In this document: positions 16,401 to 20,665 of the stretch, one piece after another | Numbering within the stretch: position 1 is the first letter of the stretch | How the letters are laid out: each line of letters opens with the position of its first letter | Source of the DNA: CAZIUL01 sp964542475 | Lineage (GTDB): Bacteria; Planctomycetota; B15-G4; CAYZWU01 | Reading direction: 5' to 3' | Assembly: GCA_964542475.1 (NCBI GenBank) | Contig: CAZIUL010000070.1 | Span: forward strand, 1 to 20,665 | Length of the DNA: 20,665 nucleotides | Notes under the pieces: generated by a model | The model's input: the letters and a program-made list of their open reading frames with translations, nothing else | Databases searched by the model: none | Told to the model about the DNA's origin: nothing | Position numbers and translations under genes: made by a program

Positions 16401-16974
16401 TCTGCTCCGCGGGATCGTTCTTCTCATTCAGATGCTCTGTGTTTGGAATGAAGACCGTGTCCAGGTCCGGGATGTGATTGTGGATCAGTTTCCACTCATC
16501 CATCCTCCTGGCTGCTTCAAGCGCCAGCTCCTCGATGCGGAAAAACGGGAGCTGCTCGGTTTCCAGCTCCCTCAAGCCACTGTCTTCCTCGTGAAATACG
16601 AACTCTCCCGTGGATTCCTCGGAAAGGCTGAAGATTTCCTCCTCAACCTGGATTTTCAGGATGTGCTCGATGGTTTCCTGGTCGACCAGTCCCGCTTTTT
16701 CCAGGGCCTCGCCGATTTTCAAGCTGTTATCCGCCTTGTCTATAACGTTCTCGAGCATTTCCCTGTCAACCAGGCCTGCGGCAACAACGATGTCGCCGAA
16801 ACGCCGTTTCTTGAGGACTTCGGGCTCGAGAAGGGTAATGCCGCTGTTGCTGCAATATATGGATTTCTTGATGTCGGAGCAGTTGAGGTGAAGGACACCG
16901 TTTTTGCTGTTCTGGTTGAGCGTCTGAAGCACATCCCATAGCGGCACGCTTTCGAAATCACCCTTGAAGGCCAT
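13447..16974 (-). CDS. Large PATAN (DUF4388)-TPR-transmembrane-PEGA-propeller protein
   Basis: An 1175-residue multidomain protein. Residues 1-135 begin FKGDFESVPLWDVLQTL and match the PATAN/DUF4388 fold plus a helical segment. Residues about 235-445 contain TPR-like helical pairs (ELAKIYANLGDSEVRIQYL and others). A basic stretch (KKTQKAMARGSKK) precedes one membrane helix at about 453-471, so the N-terminal part should be cytoplasmic and the remainder periplasmic. Residues 485-790 are charged helices, coiled-coil-like. Residues 791-858 look like a PEGA domain (VFVTSAPTDAKIHYRNKVVG). Residues 859-1175 form a PQQ-type propeller; I count eight repeats of the pattern APV-x-GD-x-VYAGS-DG-x-V-DAKTG. 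No catalytic site is seen. It could link cytoplasmic signalling to a periplasmic scaffold. The start ATG is preceded by CGGAGG four bases away. It lies 131 bases upstream of the lipoprotein gene on the same strand. Confidence 0.82.
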   Translation of the reverse strand: MAFKGDFESVPLWDVLQTLNQNSKNGVLHLNCSDIKKSIYCSNSGITLLEPEVLKKRRFGDIVVAAGLVDREMLENVIDKADNSLKIGEALEKAGLVDQETIEHILKIQVEEEIFSLSEESTGEFVFHEEDSGLRELETEQLPFFRIEELALEAARRMDEWKLIHNHIPDLDTVFIPNTEHLNEKNDPAEQRVLKHVTGKKTVRNISDSLLASPFEVCKVMAALAKEGKIRPAEKHELLSLAQDLIDNNSIESAGVILKKLRPDLKNIILNEDDVKTLSNLFYKVGDILTATNILLEKVRQSKETSMIEDGIPFLKQAHSIAPEDTRILNELAKIYANLGDSEVRIQYLISLAKIHFTAGRYETGIQVCHEILDVDPDNGYVLKSIPDLLEGSNDKNAAFGFLEEIVNKLGKKADPELLVGIYRKMIRFDPSKKEIREKLKKTQKAMARGSKKPLYLAGFMVIIAGAALFWRTNDSGSGRRSDMDKVAYATFKFAKGDIQGARSAVLALMDEISNPDALSEARVLLSCIDRRNKQNDMLTSEIERKKYMDRLKTVYELSDAWNYGKAFIELKRLSADFDMLGFAETTRKEVESLACSMREEMDALRIDMREFVQPSVDKGLKSTLDRYKPLMSHEKAEFLESSVDCIRSLAKTDFFKGTITEELTREAGQTSIEAQELLRELDKIELRLSRIDNLGMLDKLLIEAEKAEREGRLEEALDFYSRLLEGYGDGAREGSQKETFLRKEKELQAFFDAIHNVDKKARSGDIEEAHSLACSLFDNPWDSIGNRYIKVPVFVTSAPTDAKIHYRNKVVGTTPCLLFLNGGRSLDIVLESEGFQRERHVLERTLGARQHFNLNRKVQYTVNLNGIVESAPLIQGSDIYAGSRNGAVFRIDAKTGCIIQRFDTESLSGISASLISAHGKIYFHTMEGMLWAVSPSTLEPEATAELSAGTHTAPVAAPNGIISACFDGTCVCRSPDLSSTLWTYQGTGKIVVDPVQEGGRLAAALTGKQLVCLNVENGLVLWSIETGAEAVSGLAVGQGLVVLTSKSGRVKGVEIGSGKIIWSTDMDTFIDHAPVVTGDRVIVAAGRDIAILRLHDGSTMERLSIGETITTAPASKDGLLCFTTEECNLHLCRTGSKKDIWVFHSPETFTCTPVLNNESVFAIDGKKRLLSIQR

Positions 16975-17140
16975 GAATCCTCCGAAAACCTGTGGTTATT
17001 ACCCCATGAAAACGAGGTGGGACAGGCGTTTTCCGTTTCAATGAACCCTTTTTATTCAAAGGGATTATCGACATGTAGGCCTTTTCAGGCCGTATAGCTT
17101 TTATCGGAACTGGAATAGAGGCGACTTTACCTTAACTTTC

Positions 17141-17223
17141 CAAACAGGATCGGCGAAAACCGGGATTCGGCCGCAGATGGTGTTTATGGCGCGAAGTTTA
17201 CCGGTTTTCACCGATCCTGTTTG
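17141..17223. repeat. 23-bp inverted repeat with 37-base spacer
   Basis: Bases 17141-17163 (CAAACAGGATCGGCGAAAAC then CGG) are the inverted copy of 17201-17223 with one mismatch. The pair lies in the 257-base gap between the second GT-C-like gene and the large PATAN protein gene, eight bases past the stop of the GT-C-like gene on the minus strand. It could form a strong hairpin that attenuates or ends transcription, or be another dispersed repeat. No T-run follows on the minus strand. Confidence 0.75.
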
Positions 17224-17231
17224 CAAAGAAT

Positions 17232-18668
17232 TCATAGCCCTGATTTTTTTAGCAGAAGGAGTGTAAAAGGTTCGGGATGGATGTAAATGGAGTAATCGCT
17301 GTAACTTATATTATGGGCAATAGTAAAGGCGCCTTTTGCCCCAAAATGTCTCAATGGAGCCACAAGCCAGTCGGCATCCGCATACGCGGCCAGGGTCTCC
17401 GCATCGAACACATCGATGCGGTCGTTCAGAAATGAGAGATCCGAAAAACGCTGATCATTGAGGCCGTAAATGTCGATTGTCTTTCTTTTGCCGAAGTACT
17501 TCAACGCACCCGCATCGATGACCGCGATTTTGTCCACAGGGCCTGTGTTCTGTGAGATCCACTTTCCCGCGGCAATGTTGTACCTTGCAATATCGGCACA
17601 GTTTTTTTCGTAACGTTTTAGCTTGTCCGGAAGGCACAGCAGGGATCCGGCCAGAACCGCAAGGAACATGACCGCGGCCGCGGCCCGTGCCGCGGGACCT
17701 TTTTTCCACAGCGCCCCGGTACTGATTCCGATTAGAATGTATACGTATCCAAGAGCGGGGATCAGGTAACGTTCCCAGTAAAACGCCTGCACCACCTGTG
17801 GCAGGGGGCGGGAAATCCAGACACCTATGATCAAGCATGCGGGTAAGATGAACGCGAGCGCTGTTTTTTGTCCACGGCGGAAAAGCAGTGCCGCAACCAC
17901 GGCGAACACGGCGGCTGCCGGGAGAAGCGGGCTGGAATCCGACAGGAAACAGAAACAGTCCTCGATAAAAAGGGGAATCAGCGAAAAAAGGTGCTCGCTG
18001 CCGCTTGTTGGCACGAACACTGCCTTGGCATAGAAGGTGTTGGGAAGAGGCCGGCCGGTGACACAGAGGCAGAAAGTCATCCAGAGCCCTGCGGCAACAA
18101 CAGACGGCACCATCAGGCGGACCATGTTTTTTGCGGATCTTCCGTGCTTTTTTCCGCTGATCCAGGCCACGGCCGCGAGGAGCGGGCAAATGAGCGCGCC
18201 TTCAGGCCTCGACAGAAGCGCTCCCGCGGCTGCGACTCCCGCCTGGCCGGGTTTGTCCGCGAGAAAACGCTCCAGGGAAAGCGTGCTGAGGAACATGAAA
18301 AGAACAACCTCCATTCCGGAAAGCGCTGAAAAAACGAGAAGCGGATCGAGGAGGATCAAAAGGCCTGCTGTCCACCCTCCAAGGCGCCTTGAGCACATTG
18401 CGAGAAGCAGCATGACAGCCAGCCCCATGATCTTCGGGCCCAGCACGCTTGTTGTGACGAGATGGATTCCAGCGGCAAGCAGCAGCCACAGCGGGCTTGT
18501 GAACCCTGCCTCCGGGTCCGGCGCGTTGTACGAAAAAAAGTGGCCCTGGGCGAGGTTGCGGGCATAGACCATGTGTATCCATGCGTCATCCAAGGGATAG
18601 CTTTCGAGGGCTGATTGAGAACTCAGAAAAAGCGCGCCGACACCAGAGCACAAAAGTATGAAAACCAA
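17232..18668 (-). CDS. GT-C-like multi-span membrane glycosyltransferase
   Basis: A 478-residue protein with about 10-12 hydrophobic helices. After helix one comes YPLDDAWIHMVYARNLAQGH (Asp27-Asp28), then GFTSPLWLLL. This DDA-x(4)-YARNLA-G pattern is typical of GT-C membrane glycosyltransferases that use polyprenyl-phosphate sugars, including arabinofuranosyltransferase-like families. A soluble C-terminal segment follows (IAVIDAGALKYFGKRKTIDI, YGLNDQRFSD). The donor and acceptor are unknown. The listed start is a TTG at 18668 without a ribosome-binding site. A CTG at 18692, in frame and six bases after AAGGAGG, would add KTGITTCL before the first helix and looks better placed. The gene is first in the minus-strand run leading to the PATAN protein and the sulfatase-fold lipoprotein. 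Confidence 0.8.
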   Translation of the reverse strand: MVFILLCSGVGALFLSSQSALESYPLDDAWIHMVYARNLAQGHFFSYNAPDPEAGFTSPLWLLLAAGIHLVTTSVLGPKIMGLAVMLLLAMCSRRLGGWTAGLLILLDPLLVFSALSGMEVVLFMFLSTLSLERFLADKPGQAGVAAAGALLSRPEGALICPLLAAVAWISGKKHGRSAKNMVRLMVPSVVAAGLWMTFCLCVTGRPLPNTFYAKAVFVPTSGSEHLFSLIPLFIEDCFCFLSDSSPLLPAAAVFAVVAALLFRRGQKTALAFILPACLIIGVWISRPLPQVVQAFYWERYLIPALGYVYILIGISTGALWKKGPAARAAAAVMFLAVLAGSLLCLPDKLKRYEKNCADIARYNIAAGKWISQNTGPVDKIAVIDAGALKYFGKRKTIDIYGLNDQRFSDLSFLNDRIDVFDAETLAAYADADWLVAPLRHFGAKGAFTIAHNISYSDYSIYIHPEPFTLLLLKKSGL

Positions 18669-18692
18669 GCAGGTTGTTATTCCGGTTTTCAG

Positions 18693-19012
18693 CGCATCCC
18701 TCCTTTGAGCGGGCTTCGTTGGCAGCCCAAAACGTACTGTTCAGGGAAGAAATGTCCGACAAATCCGACAGGTCCGACAAGAGAGTTCGGACAGGACGGT
18801 AATTATATCATTGCTCGGATTCCTTTGTACCGTGCGAAGAATTCCGGGTTTAATAACATATAATATCATAGAAGCCAATTTTTGCCCCCGGCCCGGGAGA
18901 ATCCGCCTGCAAACCGGAAAGCCGTACTTTTCCATCTTAAACGCGTATTCATTAAAATAAAGCAAGAGGCTTGATTTCCTTTTTCTTGACGGAAAAATCG
19001 GCCAAACACATT
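18693..19012. other. Intergenic region upstream of the GT-C-like gene, with no gene
   Basis: These 320 bases separate the divergent GT-C-like gene from the MITE-like repeat. They hold the ribosome-binding site for the GT-C-like gene (18699-18705 on the minus strand), a 9-bp tandem repeat (18755-18781) and an AT-rich stretch with a perfect TATAAT at 18859-18864. I find no matching -35 box at the right distance on the plus strand, so a promoter is only possible. Confidence 0.5.
18755..18781. repeat. Three tandem 9-bp units with TCCGAC core
   Basis: The units are TCCGACAAA, TCCGACAGG and TCCGACAAG in direct succession, with an inverted-looking GTTCGGACAGGACGG just after. On the minus strand one frame reads as repeated Ser-Asp-Leu, but no gene is supported there. 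Confidence 0.8.
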
Positions 19013-19170
19013 TAGCCCGCTTATTTCATACTCTTTGTCGCGAAGTGCTGTAAACTGTGTTGTGGCAAGGCGAATGTCAGGAGACGACCGCAGGCCTGTT
19101 CTTAGGGCATGAAACGCAGCATGAGCGCAGTTTACGGTGGGGCAGCAGAAGAGGATGAAATATGCGGGCT
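19013..19170. mobile_element. TA-started palindromic repeat (MITE-like), second long copy
   Basis: The left end, TAGCCCGCTTATTTCATACT, matches the minus-strand reading of the right end of the 11727-11905 copy, so this copy is inverted relative to it. GTAAACTG and ATGTCAGGAGACGA follow. The right arm (GCATGAAACGCAGCATGAGC, then GCAGTTTACGG, ending GATGAAATATGCGGGCT) matches the other arm. About 20 bases of the inner right arm are missing compared with the first copy. The right edge reads GCGGGCTT rather than GCGGGCTA, so the flanking TA is lost or mutated there. Confidence 0.8.
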
Positions 19171-20418
19171 TCTAGCCGGGTTTTCCAAGCTGAACGGTTG
19201 CAAATGAAGCAGCGATATTTTTTTTACGCCATCGGGATCGGGATACTTGCTTTGGTCCTTGTCATGGTTCTGCCCGGGGGGGAAAAAGCGGAATGTTTCG
19301 TACAGGGGTGTTCGGTCGTTCCCTCTCCAGTAGGAGAGCTTGTTGCCGTGGAATGGCCGAGTAGTGGAGAATGGGCAGTGTACGATCGATCTCGCGGAAA
19401 ACTCGGAGCGTTCACCGCTGCCGTAAACTGCATTCCCATCTGGCTGCTCGGCGAAAAAGGACGTTCCCTCGCCTTTTCCTGCGATGAAGGTGTGGAAAAG
19501 GTCTCTTTCGGCAAAATACAGGAGCGGACGCTGCTGATCGCGGATCAGGGATCAAGGCCGGTACAGGCGCTTGAAGGGGGGCGGATTCTCGTGGCATACG
19601 ACGTGCTCCGCGATGATGAGTCAGGAACCTCTTCGAGCGGCGGGACCTCCGGGCTAAGGGCCTTTTCCATTTGTCCAAACATGGGGAAGCAACCTGGAGA
19701 TCGCTCCGCCGAGGTCCACGAAATAATGAATGAAGGGGCTCTTTGCCTGAGAGCTTCCCGGGACGGAGACAAGGTTTCTTATGTGGTTGAAACGGATGAG
19801 GAAGCCTGCTGCATCGTGGTTCTTGGCCGGGGAACAGAGGGTGAGGGGTTCGAGGAATTGTTACGGATCGAGGATGCTCTCTGTCCCCTGCATTTCTGGT
19901 CTGGCAGGGGCCGGTACATGGCCTTTTTGAGCACAAAAGGGGGAGTTGAGATTTATGATTTTGCTGCAAGGGAGCGTCACTGGATCACTGCCCACGGGTT
20001 GGATACATCCCGCCTGACTCAATTCTGGTTGGAGTTCGATTCAGAGGAGAGCAGGATCAATCTCGACATGGTGGACGAGCAGGGCTTTCGCCAGCTTTCC
20101 GTGGTACAACTGGACGAAATGCAGGAAAACAGGTTCACCTCCGGCTGGGTGCACCATTATCACCCCGTTCTATCGAGCGACGACCGCTTTCTATCATACC
20201 GTCAAAGCGATCTGCCCGAGATGTCAAGCGACTTTCAATTCACAGAAGAGGAGATCTACCTGTTCGATTACAGGAACCAGAGCTGTGATCATGTCTGCAC
20301 GCGAATGATCAGCGATGGCATCGTCGGTCAGGCCGGCGGTCCGGCCTTTTCCGCGGACAACCTTTTCCTATATTTTGCGAAGAACGGGTGCATCTACAGG
20401 TATTCTCTCCCGGAATAA
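19162..20418 (+). CDS. Membrane-anchored, cysteine-rich propeller-like protein
   Basis: A 418-residue protein with one N-terminal membrane helix (YFFYAIGIGILALVLVMVL) behind a basic leader, so the rest should be extracytoplasmic. The body has repeating beta-rich units that resemble TolB/WD40-type propeller blades (VPSPVGELVAVEWPSSGEWA, LRASRDGDKVSYVVETDEE, HPVLSSDDRFLSYRQSD, GPAFSADNLFLYFAKNG). I assign no function. It has 12 cysteines, unusual for a cytoplasmic propeller and suggestive of disulfides. The ATG at 19162 lies inside the end of the MITE-like repeat and has GAGG seven bases upstream, also inside it. The alternative ATG at 19204 gives 404 residues but has no ribosome-binding site. 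Confidence 0.7.
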   Translation: MRASSRVFQAERLQMKQRYFFYAIGIGILALVLVMVLPGGEKAECFVQGCSVVPSPVGELVAVEWPSSGEWAVYDRSRGKLGAFTAAVNCIPIWLLGEKGRSLAFSCDEGVEKVSFGKIQERTLLIADQGSRPVQALEGGRILVAYDVLRDDESGTSSSGGTSGLRAFSICPNMGKQPGDRSAEVHEIMNEGALCLRASRDGDKVSYVVETDEEACCIVVLGRGTEGEGFEELLRIEDALCPLHFWSGRGRYMAFLSTKGGVEIYDFAARERHWITAHGLDTSRLTQFWLEFDSEESRINLDMVDEQGFRQLSVVQLDEMQENRFTSGWVHHYHPVLSSDDRFLSYRQSDLPEMSSDFQFTEEEIYLFDYRNQSCDHVCTRMISDGIVGQAGGPAFSADNLFLYFAKNGCIYRYSLPE

Positions 20419-20447
20419 AACGTTATCCGTCTGATATTCGTCGTAGG

Positions 20448-20465
20448 GGCGGTTCGCGAACCGCC
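20448..20465. repeat. 18-bp perfect palindrome, REP-like
   Basis: GGCGGTTCG is followed directly by its complement CGAACCGCC. It lies 30 bases after the propeller-like gene. The preceding GTAGG suggests the same style as the palindromes at 1124 and 10451. Further on, CACGGAT occurs twice (20487-20493 and 20497-20503). Confidence 0.7.
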
Positions 20466-20610
20466 TGGAAGGAAGATAAAGAGAACCACGGATGGACACG
20501 GATAATTTAATTTGGCGTTTGGAGGGATGGGTTCCATTCCGATCCCGGTCCCGTAATAAAAAGCGCACCCGCTACAAAAAAATCTCTATAAGCCGTTAGT
20601 GCAGCGTAAT

Positions 20611-20665
20611 TAACCTGCTTGTTTCATACTCTTCGTCGCGAGGTGCCGTAAACTGTGATGTGGCA
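20611..20665. mobile_element. Partial copy of the MITE-like repeat, cut by the window end
   Basis: It starts TAACCTGCTTGTTTCATACT and continues CTTCGTCGCGAGGTGCCGTA and AACTGTG, matching the first 55 bases of the copy at 19013 with few differences and in the same orientation. The rest lies beyond the window. Confidence 0.8.

Noticed and set aside
18586..18780. A 64-codon minus-strand ORF starting with Ser-Asp-Leu repeats
   Set aside because: The repeats come only from the 9-bp tandem DNA repeat, and the frame overlaps the start of the GT-C-like gene.
18859..18864. Promoter based on a perfect TATAAT
   Set aside because: No -35-like hexamer lies 16-18 bases upstream, and the region is AT-rich enough to produce the hexamer by chance.
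11727..19170. CRISPR array or composite transposon bounded by the two complete repeats
   Set aside because: The repeats are 7 kb apart and inverted, with ordinary genes and no transposase between them; there is no short repeat-spacer pattern.

Overview
The window reads as a stretch of chromosome from an uncultured, moderately GC-rich Gram-negative bacterium. The evidence is a lipoprotein signal, periplasm-type beta-propellers, GT-C membrane glycosyltransferases and a PATAN/DUF4388 protein. This gene style is common in Desulfobacterota, Myxococcota-like and candidate-phylum genomes such as Omnitrophota. The phylum cannot be fixed from sequence alone. I see no rRNA, tRNA, CRISPR array, transposase or phage gene.

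Layout. Positions 1-2715 are on the minus strand: a radical SAM/SPASM-like enzyme (24-995), a B12-binding-type radical SAM enzyme (1190-2599), and a 39-codon membrane peptide (2596-2715) whose stop overlaps the start of that enzyme. Reading divergently from about 2859 is a plus-strand run with overlapping genes: two class I SAM methyltransferases (2859-3554, 3554-4438) and a large GT-C/PMT-like membrane glycosyltransferase (4438-6207). Next come a sodium/solute symporter (6311-8083), a second B12-binding-type radical SAM enzyme (8271-9698), a GT2 polyprenyl-phosphate-type glycosyltransferase (9695-10441) and a GT4 glycosyltransferase (10502-11716). From 11903 to 18668 the minus strand carries a sulfatase-fold lipoprotein, a 1175-residue PATAN-TPR-TM-PEGA-propeller protein and a second GT-C-like membrane protein. 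The last gene (19162-20418, plus strand) is a membrane-anchored, cysteine-rich propeller-like protein.

How the genes may work together (inference). The GT2 could charge a lipid carrier with a sugar. The GT-C enzymes could use that donor outside the membrane. The GT4, methyltransferases, radical SAM enzymes and sulfatase-fold lipoprotein could build and modify a surface glycan or glycolipid. The symporter may supply a small organic solute. The substrate is unknown.

The most striking non-coding structure is a family of long, nearly palindromic repeats flanked by TA, like a MITE. There are two apparently complete copies (11727-11905 and 19013-19170) and two cut by the window edges (1-26 and 20611-20665). 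The TAG at the end of two copies is the actual stop codon of the neighbouring gene, and a third copy supplies the ribosome-binding site and start codon of the best gene model next to it. Smaller palindromes of REP type lie at 1124, 6240, 10451 and 20448, and a 23-bp inverted repeat lies at 17141-17223.
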